DNA of 29,967 bases, from NCBI GenBank assembly GCA_964653235.1, contig CAZZCP010000023.1, positions 1 to 29,967 on the forward strand, in the 5' to 3' direction. A program made the translations under genes and the position numbers. A model generated the notes under the pieces. The model was not told the origin of the DNA. It did no database searches and was given only the letters and a program-made list of their open reading frames with translations. The DNA is from CAZZCP01 sp964653235 (GTDB lineage: Bacteria; Bdellovibrionota; Bdellovibrionia; Bdellovibrionales; UBA840). Below, one piece after another: positions 7,720-15,442 of this stretch (the first letter of the stretch is position 1; each line of letters opens with the position of its first letter).

Positions 7720-8571
7720 ATGACAGCACAAAAAAACCTCAGTGTAATGGTGATCTCAGATGGTACCGGAGAAACTGCAATGCAGATGATGCGTGCGGCT
7801 CTGGTGCAGTATCAATCACAAGAATTCAATATTATTCGTTGCAAGAACGTAAGAACAGAGTCACAAATTGACCGCTTACTAGATGATGCCAAAGAAAAGC
7901 AAGCAGTGGTTGTATTTACTTTGGTCAGTGAGGCTTCCCGCAGATTCCTTCAAGAAGAAGCGGCTTCCAAAGGGATTTTAGCACTAGATCTCTTGGGTCC
8001 CATTTTTCAGCTGCTCGACCGTTTTATTGGTCAAGAGCAAAGCAATCGATCCAATGAAATAGGAATTCTAAGACTTGTTGATGATCAATATTTTCGGCGC
8101 ATATCTGCTATTGAATTTACGGTGAAACACGATGATGGTAAAGATCTAAGACATCTAGATGAAGCCGATATTCTATTGGTAGGAATTAGCAGAACGAGTA
8201 AAACTCCACTTTCTATTTTTTTGAGTCATAAAGGCTGGAAAGTTGCTAATGTGCCCATCGTTTTGGATGTCGCAATTCCTGATGAAGTTTTTCAGGTCGA
8301 TCAAAGAAAAATTGTAGGCCTGACAATTGATAGAGATAAGCTTTCCAGAATTCGTCGCAATCGACTCGAAAAGTTTCAGCAAGATCCTGGAAGCGATTAT
8401 GCCTCTCTCAATCAGATTCATGCTGAAATCGAATATGCAAGCGAGATCTTTAAGAAAAATCGCAGGTGGCCGGTTTTTGATGTTACCGAAAGGGCTCTTG
8501 AAGAAACAGCAACAGAAATAGTAAAAATTGTGAGTCGGCGTATGGGATATACATCGGAAGTGATTTTTTAA
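7720..8571 (+). CDS. PpsR/PDRP-family kinase-pyrophosphorylase (DUF299)
   Basis: Members of this family phosphorylate (ADP- or ATP-dependent) and dephosphorylate (Pi-dependent) a Thr on phosphoenolpyruvate synthase or pyruvate phosphate dikinase, switching the enzyme at the PEP-pyruvate node off and on. The family start motif is visible (VMVISDGTGETA, about residues 9-20), as is the nucleotide-binding loop GISRTSKTPLS at 155-165 and the downstream NVPIVLD and GLTIDRDKL segments. The length of 283 is close to the usual 270-280. An AAGG sits just upstream of the ATG. Neither PEP synthase nor PPDK lies in the window, so the target is unknown. The element at 8573-8692 begins immediately after the stop codon. 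Confidence 0.9.
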   Translation: MTAQKNLSVMVISDGTGETAMQMMRAALVQYQSQEFNIIRCKNVRTESQIDRLLDDAKEKQAVVVFTLVSEASRRFLQEEAASKGILALDLLGPIFQLLDRFIGQEQSNRSNEIGILRLVDDQYFRRISAIEFTVKHDDGKDLRHLDEADILLVGISRTSKTPLSIFLSHKGWKVANVPIVLDVAIPDEVFQVDQRKIVGLTIDRDKLSRIRRNRLEKFQQDPGSDYASLNQIHAEIEYASEIFKKNRRWPVFDVTERALEETATEIVKIVSRRMGYTSEVIF

Positions 8572-8572
8572 A

Positions 8573-8692
8573 GCTGCCCCTTTTGTTTCACTTTTTTGAC
8601 TTTTGATGCGGCAGACATTTTTCCGAGATCTTAATTGCTTCACTCAGTCCACAAAAACGAGGGCATTTAAAAATTGAAACAAAAGGGAGCGC
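8573..8692. repeat. Palindromic intergenic element, copy A (about 120 bp)
   Basis: This element fills the gap between two convergent genes. Its outer arms are GCTGCCCCTTTTGTTTCA (8573-8590) and TGAAACAAAAGGGAGC (8675-8690); 13 bp pair perfectly (CCCTTTTGTTTCA). It has the same ends as the copies at 15443 and 20434 but a shorter and different core. The roughly 85-nt loop is too long for an ordinary intrinsic terminator, although it could serve as one in this position. Confidence 0.75.
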
Positions 8693-8695
8693 TTT

Positions 8696-10213
8696 TTAAT
8701 TCTCAGAGATACTAAAAACTCTAGATCGAATCAGAGGCAAAAGATTGATTCTGTCAAAGCTAGGATCCCGCTCAAATCTAAAATTGCCTACACTAAACAA
8801 TGCGTCTTCGGCAATGATAGAGCCTTTAAAGACACCATGGTACCTTGAGTGGACTTTTGGTGCATTCAAAAGTAAGTGCTCATAGTTTACGCTTTTACGT
8901 TGAAATGCATCAGCCCAAGCAGCTTCGCAGTTGGCGTAAACTGGGAAAATTTTATTTCCACTGAAGCCACTTGGAGTTCCACACTCAGATAAATCCCTTC
9001 CAGGCAAAGCTTCAATGACTCGATTGTCAATATCATTTATAACAGCCACAACATCATCTTTATCGCCATCTTTATATATCTTTACATAAGGACCAGCTTC
9101 TTCGAGTACAGGTTTTACAATTTCAAAATCGTTCAGAATTTTTTGGTCATTCACTTGTTCGGTTGTTAAAATAGGTCCTTGACGAATCCCGCCCTGAACA
9201 GTAGCAACATGATCTGTGGTAAAGCGTATTTTACCCGATTTCATACCCATGGTAATCGCTCGAGATGAAGTGATTTGCAAACTTGGATTAGCACTTGAAT
9301 CAACATATTCAATCGGTCCCTCAAGAAAAACACTTTGTTTTGCATAGATTCGGCAGCCTTGATCATTGGTTTTTAATTTAAGATTTTTAAACAGAACGAC
9401 CCCAGAGCTTATAATAATATCACCGGCACACTCTAAAACTTCATCATGAGTCACATAATTTTGTTGGGTAAATGGGTTTTTCTCAACCCTTAATCCGCGA
9501 ATCAGATCTAAGCCTCTTCTTTTATAAATCGTCGCTCCAAGCTCAGCCAGTAACAAAACATTTCCGGGTAGGTCTTTTAAGCTTTCCATTTCTTCTTCAG
9601 TGGGTGCTCCTATATAAATGTGATCTCGTTCAACATAATCACCCCGAAGTCCGGAGTTTTCAATATCAGGGTCACCAGTATTAAAAGGAAGCGGTATTCT
9701 AGGAGTTTGGCTAGCGCCACCAACTCGCTGGACTTGTGCTGACAGAAAGTCTTTAATGCTGACACTGCTAGCACTCGGATCACCATCGGGTGCTGTAATA
9801 TAGTTCTGCAATAATCTAGGGTTAGTTAAAGTATGTCTGGGAATTACAAAATCACCCATGATCGAAGCATGGTACCAGCTAAAATCACTGTGAACGAAGT
9901 GTTTCGAATGAAATGGACCATAGTTACCATAGTTTGGATGATTGCGTGGATCATCCAAACCAAAGAAATAGGGAGAATTTAAACCAAAATCGGTAATAAA
10001 ATTACCATTGATTTTTGCATGACAGAGAATACAAGCTGGCTGGCGTACTGCTAGAACTGGCTTCAAATCATTAAATGTAGTGCTTGAGATCGTAATTTGA
10101 TCAGGTCTAGAAAGTTCGACCTCAGAACAATTGGTAAAGGCAAAGCTACAAACACCAGCCAATACCAGAAACAAGAAATGCATAGAAAAAAACAAATTAT
10201 AACTTCTCAACAT
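8696..10213 (-). CDS. Lipoprotein with a c-type heme motif
   Basis: The start is a hydrophobic signal peptide with a lipobox at FTNC, giving lipidated Cys29. One CxxCH heme-attachment motif follows (C61-I-L-C-H65). The middle region (about residues 265-330) has short alternating hydrophobic strands typical of a beta-helix, and several Cys occur later. Family not recognised beyond these signs. It is likely an outer-membrane-anchored, periplasm- or surface-facing monoheme protein; with a single motif in a 505-residue chain, a role other than electron transfer is possible. An in-frame ATG ten codons downstream would also give a signal peptide. It stands alone, convergent with the PpsR-like gene. 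Confidence 0.8.
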   Translation of the reverse strand: MLRSYNLFFSMHFLFLVLAGVCSFAFTNCSEVELSRPDQITISSTTFNDLKPVLAVRQPACILCHAKINGNFITDFGLNSPYFFGLDDPRNHPNYGNYGPFHSKHFVHSDFSWYHASIMGDFVIPRHTLTNPRLLQNYITAPDGDPSASSVSIKDFLSAQVQRVGGASQTPRIPLPFNTGDPDIENSGLRGDYVERDHIYIGAPTEEEMESLKDLPGNVLLLAELGATIYKRRGLDLIRGLRVEKNPFTQQNYVTHDEVLECAGDIIISSGVVLFKNLKLKTNDQGCRIYAKQSVFLEGPIEYVDSSANPSLQITSSRAITMGMKSGKIRFTTDHVATVQGGIRQGPILTTEQVNDQKILNDFEIVKPVLEEAGPYVKIYKDGDKDDVVAVINDIDNRVIEALPGRDLSECGTPSGFSGNKIFPVYANCEAAWADAFQRKSVNYEHLLLNAPKVHSRYHGVFKGSIIAEDALFSVGNFRFERDPSFDRINLLPLIRSRVFSISEN

Positions 10214-10236
10214 TGAGTATTAGAAGAGCAAAAAAA

Positions 10237-10359
10237 ATGCCATTAATTGTCACTTTTAGACGAATAGGTGAAAAGAGTGCGTCTGTTTTTTTGAAAAGAG
10301 TCAAAAAGTTAGACATTGAAAAGCTACTAAAACCACAAAATGATACGTTAGCGGATTGA
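10237..10359 (+). CDS. Possible 40-residue basic small ORF
   Basis: Within the 202-nt gap between two minus-strand genes, an ATG preceded by AGAAGAG (about 10222-10228) opens a 40-codon frame. The product is basic and amphipathic, beginning MPLIVTFRRIGEK and containing FLKRVKKLDIEKLL. A frame of this size can occur by chance, and its start is only 23 bp from the divergent lipoprotein start. The same gap holds AGACG/CGTCT (10258-10284) followed by a T run, a weak terminator-like structure. Confidence 0.2.
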   Translation: MPLIVTFRRIGEKSASVFLKRVKKLDIEKLLKPQNDTLAD

Positions 10360-10415
10360 GCTTTCCTATTTCAATTCGGCCAGCAGTTAAAACGAGTATG
10401 AAATGTTAAAAATAT

Positions 10416-10877
10416 CTATTTCTTCGTATTTGCCGGAACGACACTGATATTATGACCTATGTGATCTTTCCATAAACTTTCTATTTCTTCGATGCTTGTC
10501 TCATAGGGCAAAAAAAGCCTCACTGATGGGCTACCCAAATCGCGCCATATCTTTTGGCAATCAGAAACCCACTCTGCGATATTTTCTCTAAAAGGAACAT
10601 GGATTGTTTTTTCATTTGGAAAAACATTCTGGCTTGCGACCATTAGTGGAGCTTTTGCAGGTATTTCTATTTTTTTTATTTCATGTTCTTCATGTACGAG
10701 AATTTCTTTTAAAGCGAAGTCGAGTTCTCTTTTTTTATGGCTTTTGGCCCTTTGCCACTGAAAATTGAGATACCAATCAAGCCTTCGTGTCCAAGGACAT
10801 TTCTCAGCATTTGGAACCATCCAAACGGGATGTCCACCGCTAAGAGCTAATGCTTGGGTTAGACTCTGTATTGCCAT
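10416..10877 (-). CDS. Unknown protein, last gene of the nrdR-nusB operon
   Basis: This soluble-looking 153-residue protein begins nine bases after the nusB stop, so it is translated from the nrdR-nusB transcript. The N-terminal part reads as a small alpha/beta domain (LALSGGHPVWMVPNAEKCPW) followed by a basic helical stretch (residues about 30-55). The C-terminal half has alternating strands and helices. I see no catalytic motif or membrane segment and do not recognise the family. Confidence 0.65.
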   Translation of the reverse strand: MAIQSLTQALALSGGHPVWMVPNAEKCPWTRRLDWYLNFQWQRAKSHKKRELDFALKEILVHEEHEIKKIEIPAKAPLMVASQNVFPNEKTIHVPFRENIAEWVSDCQKIWRDLGSPSVRLFLPYETSIEEIESLWKDHIGHNISVVPANTKK

Positions 10878-10886
10878 AAAAAAATG

Positions 10887-11300
10887 CTATTGTCCTTTTG
10901 CAATCTTGTCTAGAATTCCGTTGAGAAAAGAGGCCGATTCTGTGCTGCCGAATTTTTTACCAATTTCAATAGCCTCGTTAATAATGACATTAACGGGGAT
11001 TTCTTGATCTGAAAATCGAATTTCAAAGCTTGCGACACGAAGAATATTTTTGTCGACTTTTGACATGCGATCGAGCTTCCAATTGGGGCTATAATCCTGA
11101 ATTATCGAGTCAATTTCAGATTTGTGGACTCGAATTCCACCTAGAATTTTTTTGGCATACTCCCAAGTTTCAGGCTCACTATCAAAACTATCTAGATAAA
11201 GGGCAAGAGAATCCTCTAGTTCAAGCTCTTCGAGGTATTCATTTTGAAAGAGAATTTGTAAGGCGAGCTCTCTTGATTTTCTTCTAAGACCTAATTTCAT
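10887..11300 (-). CDS. nusB: Transcription antitermination factor NusB
   Basis: NusB binds boxA RNA with NusE (S10) and supports antitermination on rRNA operons. The protein is all-helical, 137 residues (family about 140). It shows the family landmarks: RRKSRELALQILFQ at the N-terminus, DSIIQDYSPNWKLDRMSKVDKNILR in the middle (split by helix breaks) and VIINEAIEIGKKFG with FLNGILDKIA at the end. Its ATG overlaps the nrdR stop codon (ATGA), so translation is coupled. Confidence 0.95.
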   Translation of the reverse strand: MKLGLRRKSRELALQILFQNEYLEELELEDSLALYLDSFDSEPETWEYAKKILGGIRVHKSEIDSIIQDYSPNWKLDRMSKVDKNILRVASFEIRFSDQEIPVNVIINEAIEIGKKFGSTESASFLNGILDKIAKGQ

Positions 11301-11776
11301 ATTTCTTGGTTCGGGTAGATTTTATCCCGATCCATCTCTAAACTTTCTACGAATTCTTTAATGTGTTCAAAGTTACGGTATACACTAGCAAATCGTACAA
11401 AAGCAACATCATCAAGATGTTTTAATTCAGACATTACAAAATGCCCCAGTTCTTCGGTAGTAATATCTTTTAGATTCGCATCGAGAAGATTTTTAACTAC
11501 TTTATCCACCATGGTTTCCATCTGAGCCAATGAAATTGGTCTTTTCTGGCATGCTGCTTGAATTCCAGTGAGCAATTTCAGTTTGCTAAAATTTTCACGC
11601 CGACCATCTTTTTTGAGCACTGTAGGATAGACTCTCATCAAAGTTTCTTGGGTTGTAAATCGGTATTTGCATTTTAAACACTCTCTTCGCCTCCGTATGA
11701 CTTCTCCTTCAGAATGAAGGCGGGTGTCGAGTACACGGTTTTCGCTATGAGAGCAGTTTGGACATTTCATCTTCAT
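11297..11776 (-). CDS. nrdR: Transcriptional repressor NrdR
   Basis: NrdR senses ATP/dATP through an ATP-cone and represses ribonucleotide reductase genes. The N-terminal zinc ribbon has Cys pairs at residues 5/8 and 33/36 (CPNC and CLKC), with the conserved RRRREC segment between. The ATP-cone follows (about 48-138), including VLKKDGRRENF. The length of 159 is typical. A second ATG at 11770 (two residues shorter) matches the usual family start, MKCPNC, equally well. It is first in the operon with nusB. No reductase gene lies in the window. Confidence 0.95.
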   Translation of the reverse strand: MKMKCPNCSHSENRVLDTRLHSEGEVIRRRRECLKCKYRFTTQETLMRVYPTVLKKDGRRENFSKLKLLTGIQAACQKRPISLAQMETMVDKVVKNLLDANLKDITTEELGHFVMSELKHLDDVAFVRFASVYRNFEHIKEFVESLEMDRDKIYPNQEI

Positions 11777-11789
11777 GAAAAGTAGTGAG

Positions 11790-11840
11790 GCTTTGAAAGG
11801 GGGTCAAAGCTTGACATGAAGCATTAGATTTGAGTATAAA
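11790..11840 (+). promoter_or_regulatory. Promoter TTGACA-N18-TATAAA with adjacent dyad, predicted leaderless
   Basis: A consensus -35 TTGACA (11811-11816), an 18-bp spacer and TATAAA (11835-11840) end six bases before the ATG at 11847. Transcription would then begin at the start codon. Immediately upstream of the -35 lies a perfect 7-bp inverted repeat, GCTTTGA (11790-11796) and TCAAAGC (11804-11810), a candidate operator shared with the divergent nrdR gene. Confidence 0.6.
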
Positions 11841-11846
11841 CTCCTC

Positions 11847-12491
11847 ATGATAAATGCGATTCTTCTGGTTCTTATTTTTGCCTGTTCTAATTTGCATGCT
11901 CAACGTGTTGAAATTGACGAGTCTGGAAAGTCTGTACCAACCGGACGTAGAGCAGCTGAAAAGTACATCAATACTGAGGCAGAATCGACCCCAGCAAGTC
12001 GATATAGTAGTGGTGATGCCCATTTTCTCTCATTAATTTTGGGTGGGTATGTAGATTCAAAAGCTCAAAGATGGGGCAATGACTCGAGCATTGAAGATGC
12101 TGGGGGCTTTACAGGTGGTTTTACCTATAGAATGGGGGAGTGGTTAAACTCAACCGATTTTGCAATTCGTGTGAATATGCAAAGGTATGATATTGAAGAT
12201 GCCAATCCATTGAAGCTAAGCTTAATGCCGGTTTTCTTGATCCCAGATGCTAGAGCTGAATTTCCACTTTATTTTGGGGCCGGTGCGGGATTAGGAGTCT
12301 TTTTAGAGCAAGAAGGCAATGAAAGTGCCTTGAGCTTTGATTTTTCGATTCTCGCGGGTGTACGCTTTTTTGATATTTATAAAAATGTAGGCGCTCTGCT
12401 TGAGGTTGGACTCGATAGTCACTTTCACCTTCTCAGTGATGGGCAATATACTGGTACCTACATTGCTATAGGTACTGTTTTTACTTTCTAA
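11847..12491 (+). CDS. Small outer-membrane beta-barrel protein, unknown role
   Basis: A signal peptide (residues 1-18, ending LHA) is followed by a short charged linker. Alternating hydrophobic strands with Gly and aromatic girdles then fill about residues 58-214, and the chain ends in Phe, as outer-membrane barrels do. The size fits an eight-stranded barrel of the OmpA/OmpW class. No Shine-Dalgarno sequence is visible; the promoter placement suggests a leaderless mRNA. The stop overlaps the ATG of the RNA methyltransferase gene by one base (TAATG), an odd pairing for an envelope protein. Confidence 0.72.
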   Translation: MINAILLVLIFACSNLHAQRVEIDESGKSVPTGRRAAEKYINTEAESTPASRYSSGDAHFLSLILGGYVDSKAQRWGNDSSIEDAGGFTGGFTYRMGEWLNSTDFAIRVNMQRYDIEDANPLKLSLMPVFLIPDARAEFPLYFGAGAGLGVFLEQEGNESALSFDFSILAGVRFFDIYKNVGALLEVGLDSHFHLLSDGQYTGTYIAIGTVFTF

Positions 12492-13663
12492 TGAAAGTTC
12501 ATAGTCATATTGTTGAAAGTTTATTTGATTGCCTTGAGAGTATTTTTGAAAACTCTTATGCTGCAGACAAAGCCGTTCATTTCTATTTGAAAAAGAATAA
12601 AAAATGGGGCAGCAGAGATCGAAGTTTTTTTGCCGAAGCTTGCTATGAAATTCTCCGTTGGTGGCGAAAACTTTGGGCTTCATTAGGTAAAGAACCCAAT
12701 TGGGACCGCAAGGATTTATGGAAAATTTTTTCTATCTATTGGTACTTTAAAACCGGTGAAAAACTAGATTCTTTTCCTAAAAAATACAAAACCAAGTTTG
12801 CATCAAAAGCCGAAGAGCTTTCTATTTCAGATGAAATTTATGAATATGGAAAACAACAACTTTTAGAAAACTGGGATCCTTTGCTCGATTCTCTAAACCA
12901 AGAAGCAAAAGTCTATTTGCGAGCCAACAGCCTTAAGACCACTCGCGATCGGCTTTTAGATATTTTAAATTCTGAGGGTATTGAATGCTCAGAGAGTCCT
13001 TATCATCCAGATGCGATAGTTTTAAAAAAAAGAAAACAGGTAATGAAAACCCAGGCTTTCGAACAAGGTTTCTTTGAATTGCAAGATTTAGCCTCGCAAA
13101 AAATGGCTCCCTTGCTCGAAGTCAAAGCAGGGCAAAGAGTGATTGATGCCTGTGCGGGAGCGGGCGGAAAAAGCCTGCACCTTGCTGCACAAATGAAAAA
13201 TAAAGGAAAGCTAATTGCTCTTGATATTCATCAATACAAACTTGACCAGCTCAAAAAAAGAGCCAAGAGGGCCGGAGTTTCTAACCTTGAGCTTCGATGT
13301 ATCGATAATCAAAAAGTCATTAAAAGACTCAAGGGCACTGCAGATGCCTTGTTGCTAGATGTTCCTTGTAGTGGTTTGGGAGTGTTGAGGCGCAAGCCGG
13401 ATAGCAAATGGAGAATTAATGTTTCGAGAATCAAAGAACTTGAGGATACTCAAAGAGAGATTTTGCAGAACTACAGCTCAATGCTTAAGCCTGGTGGTAA
13501 GCTCTTGTATGTAACCTGTAGTGTGTTGCCATCTGAAAACCAAGATCAAATCAATCAATTTTTATCAGAAAATTCTCGTTTTCATAAAATCAAAGAACAG
13601 AATATTTTTCCTGACACAGAAGATACAGATGGTTTTTATTACTGTTTGTTGCAAAAAGAGTAG
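12491..13663 (+). CDS. RsmB-like 16S rRNA (cytosine-C5) methyltransferase
   Basis: This is a SAM-dependent RNA m5C methyltransferase of the RsmB/NSUN family. The N-terminal NusB-like helical region covers about residues 1-140. The SAM-binding motif DACAGAGGK lies at 219-227. The two family cysteines are C293 in DVPCSG (motif IV) and C343 in VTCSV (motif VI, the nucleophile in RsmB), followed by the conserved SENQ. The 390 residues are slightly short of E. coli RsmB. The assignment to RsmB rather than another m5C enzyme rests on the N-terminal domain and is not certain. It is coupled to the barrel gene upstream and converges on the receiver-TPR gene with only three bases between stops. Confidence 0.85.
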   Translation: MKVHSHIVESLFDCLESIFENSYAADKAVHFYLKKNKKWGSRDRSFFAEACYEILRWWRKLWASLGKEPNWDRKDLWKIFSIYWYFKTGEKLDSFPKKYKTKFASKAEELSISDEIYEYGKQQLLENWDPLLDSLNQEAKVYLRANSLKTTRDRLLDILNSEGIECSESPYHPDAIVLKKRKQVMKTQAFEQGFFELQDLASQKMAPLLEVKAGQRVIDACAGAGGKSLHLAAQMKNKGKLIALDIHQYKLDQLKKRAKRAGVSNLELRCIDNQKVIKRLKGTADALLLDVPCSGLGVLRRKPDSKWRINVSRIKELEDTQREILQNYSSMLKPGGKLLYVTCSVLPSENQDQINQFLSENSRFHKIKEQNIFPDTEDTDGFYYCLLQKE

Positions 13664-13666
13664 TAT

Positions 13667-14992
13667 TTAACTCGCACTGATCTTTATAATTTTCTCTTCA
13701 AACTGCGATCGAAGCTCTGGAAAGTCTTTGCAAGCCTGATAGACCATGTCTTCAGCGGCTACTTTTTTATCAAGTAATACCAAATTTTCAATTATGTAAG
13801 AATAGACTTGTCTGTCTTTCACTCCTTGCTCGATCAACAGCTTACCATTTTCAATGATCTCAGCTGAGCTCATATGGGTCACATTGATTAAATATTCTAA
13901 TTTTTTATGAGTCAGGTCACCCTTGTGATCGGCAGGAAAGAGTTCAAAAATTTCTTTGGCAGCATCTTCATCGCCAGTGTCTTTTAAAATTTCAACTGCT
14001 GCAGAAATGTATTCGGGGTTTCGATTGATAACCAGAGCACCTTTTGAAAAATAATCTACCGCTCTAGGAATATCATTTGCCTTTATAGCATACTTTGCCC
14101 CCGCTTTCATTGCTGCTGCCATCAGCCCGGGAAGCTTAGGAGTTTTTCGATCGAGCTTCATATAGATTTCATAGTATTTCTCTAGGTCTTTGGTGTTTTC
14201 TGTGTAAACGGCTAACAAAATAAATTTCTCTAAGCGATTTGGAGTAATGGGGTAGTTCTTAGTAATGATCTTAACAAGTTGATAGGCTGAATCATTGTCT
14301 TCTGTATCAAACAGAACATCAAACTCACCAATCAAACATTTGTAGTGTATAGGATTGATTTGTCTACCCTTTTGATAAAACAAAAGAGCTCTATCAAGTT
14401 CTTCTTCTATTTGCGCGTTATAGCCTGTGTAGTAATGAGCTAGTGTGGGTCTGTCATGAAGCATTGCTGCTGTGGTCAAGACTTTGTGAGCTTCTTCATG
14501 ATCTTTTTTTGCTATGAGTTGCTTGCCCTTTTGAATTTGTTTTGCATAATCTGAGGGATAGATTTTCGAACTGAAAGTTTGAATCAAAGTATCTATCATT
14601 TTTTTAGGAAGAAATGGCTTTAGTATATATGCATCTACTTCTTCTTCGGCTGCTTCGGCAACACAAGACTCACTTGCTGAAGAAGTGACGATAACAAAGC
14701 TTCTTTGGTGAGAATTTGGATAGTTTGCTTTATGATAAACTAAAAGATCGAGTCCGCATTTTTCTTGAATTTGAAATTCACTGAGAATAATTCTGGGTTT
14801 GATGCCTTGAATATCGGCAACCGCTTTGTTGTAGCTTGAGGCAAAGAGCATATTTTCTGATGGTGCTCCCAAATCTTGTAAAATCTTAGAGCAAGCATTC
14901 GAAAATGCACTGGAAGGATCAATAATAATGAGCTTTTCATCTTTAAGATAAGCGGCGATCTGTACAGCATTGGCCTTCTTTTCAGCACTCAC
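13667..14992 (-). CDS. Receiver-TPR signalling protein with Glu at the phospho-Asp site
   Basis: The N-terminal receiver domain (about residues 18-135) keeps D25 of the acidic pocket, T103/S104 and the conserved K125-P126 pair. The position of the phosphoacceptor Asp, eight residues before the conserved Gly80, is Glu72 (ILSEFQIQEKCG). The rest (about 150-440) consists of TPR-like helical pairs, for example ALLFYQKGRQINP and AVDYFSKGALVINRNPEY. It is a likely cytoplasmic scaffold or adaptor whose receiver may be locked in an active-like state. The ATG overlaps the stop of the PilZ-like gene by four bases. Confidence 0.85.
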   Translation of the reverse strand: MSAEKKANAVQIAAYLKDEKLIIIDPSSAFSNACSKILQDLGAPSENMLFASSYNKAVADIQGIKPRIILSEFQIQEKCGLDLLVYHKANYPNSHQRSFVIVTSSASESCVAEAAEEEVDAYILKPFLPKKMIDTLIQTFSSKIYPSDYAKQIQKGKQLIAKKDHEEAHKVLTTAAMLHDRPTLAHYYTGYNAQIEEELDRALLFYQKGRQINPIHYKCLIGEFDVLFDTEDNDSAYQLVKIITKNYPITPNRLEKFILLAVYTENTKDLEKYYEIYMKLDRKTPKLPGLMAAAMKAGAKYAIKANDIPRAVDYFSKGALVINRNPEYISAAVEILKDTGDEDAAKEIFELFPADHKGDLTHKKLEYLINVTHMSSAEIIENGKLLIEQGVKDRQVYSYIIENLVLLDKKVAAEDMVYQACKDFPELRSQFEEKIIKISAS

Positions 14993-15369
14993 GCAATATC
15001 CCTCATGTTTTCAAAGATTTGATTTAGTTTGTCTTGTTCAGACTGAATCATACTCAAAATGCTTTCCCATAGATCTTTATTGTATTTTAAAAAATGCAAA
15101 TAGATCTCACATCCTGATTTGTCTATGTTTTCACAGGATTCGATTCTTGCATCTACTTGAAACTGAATTTTTTGGCGCCCAGCTTTGACTAAGCAAGACA
15201 ACTCCACATTGTGACCTTTTGCCGCTTTTGCTTGTTCAATAATTATACTGCAGCCGTCCTCGGCGACTGCAGTCAATTTGCATTGAATATTTTTTCCTTT
15301 TACGTAGTCAAAATTAGTATTGATGTTCAACAAATGTTGAATGTCAAAATCGACAGTTTTTTTGTTCAT
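14989..15369 (-). CDS. Degenerate PilZ-like protein
   Basis: This soluble 126-residue protein has a beta-rich pattern resembling PilZ: a hydrophobic strand, a Gly turn (AEDGCS), GHNVELSCLV, a further strand pair QFQVDARIES and a closing EIYLHF, then a C-terminal helix. The c-di-GMP-binding RxxxR and (D/N)xSxxG motifs are not evident, so it may be a non-binding PilZ homologue. Its stop overlaps the receiver-TPR ATG, implying that the two products work together. Another small beta-barrel fold is possible. Confidence 0.5.
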   Translation of the reverse strand: MNKKTVDFDIQHLLNINTNFDYVKGKNIQCKLTAVAEDGCSIIIEQAKAAKGHNVELSCLVKAGRQKIQFQVDARIESCENIDKSGCEIYLHFLKYNKDLWESILSMIQSEQDKLNQIFENMRDIA

Positions 15370-15442
15370 AAAGATAAATCGGATCTTAACAATTAGAATT
15401 GAATGGAAGAAAGTCTAGCTTGTAAAACTTCTAATACTTTCC

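Noticed and set aside
8173..8643. Minus-strand 156-codon frame opposite the PpsR-like gene
   Set aside because: It is the shadow of a conserved gene with clear motifs; the product has no recognisable fold and no start signal.
8573..8692. Element A as an ordinary intrinsic terminator
   Set aside because: The loop is about 85 nt and the same ends occur between divergent genes at 15443 and 20434, where no terminator is needed.
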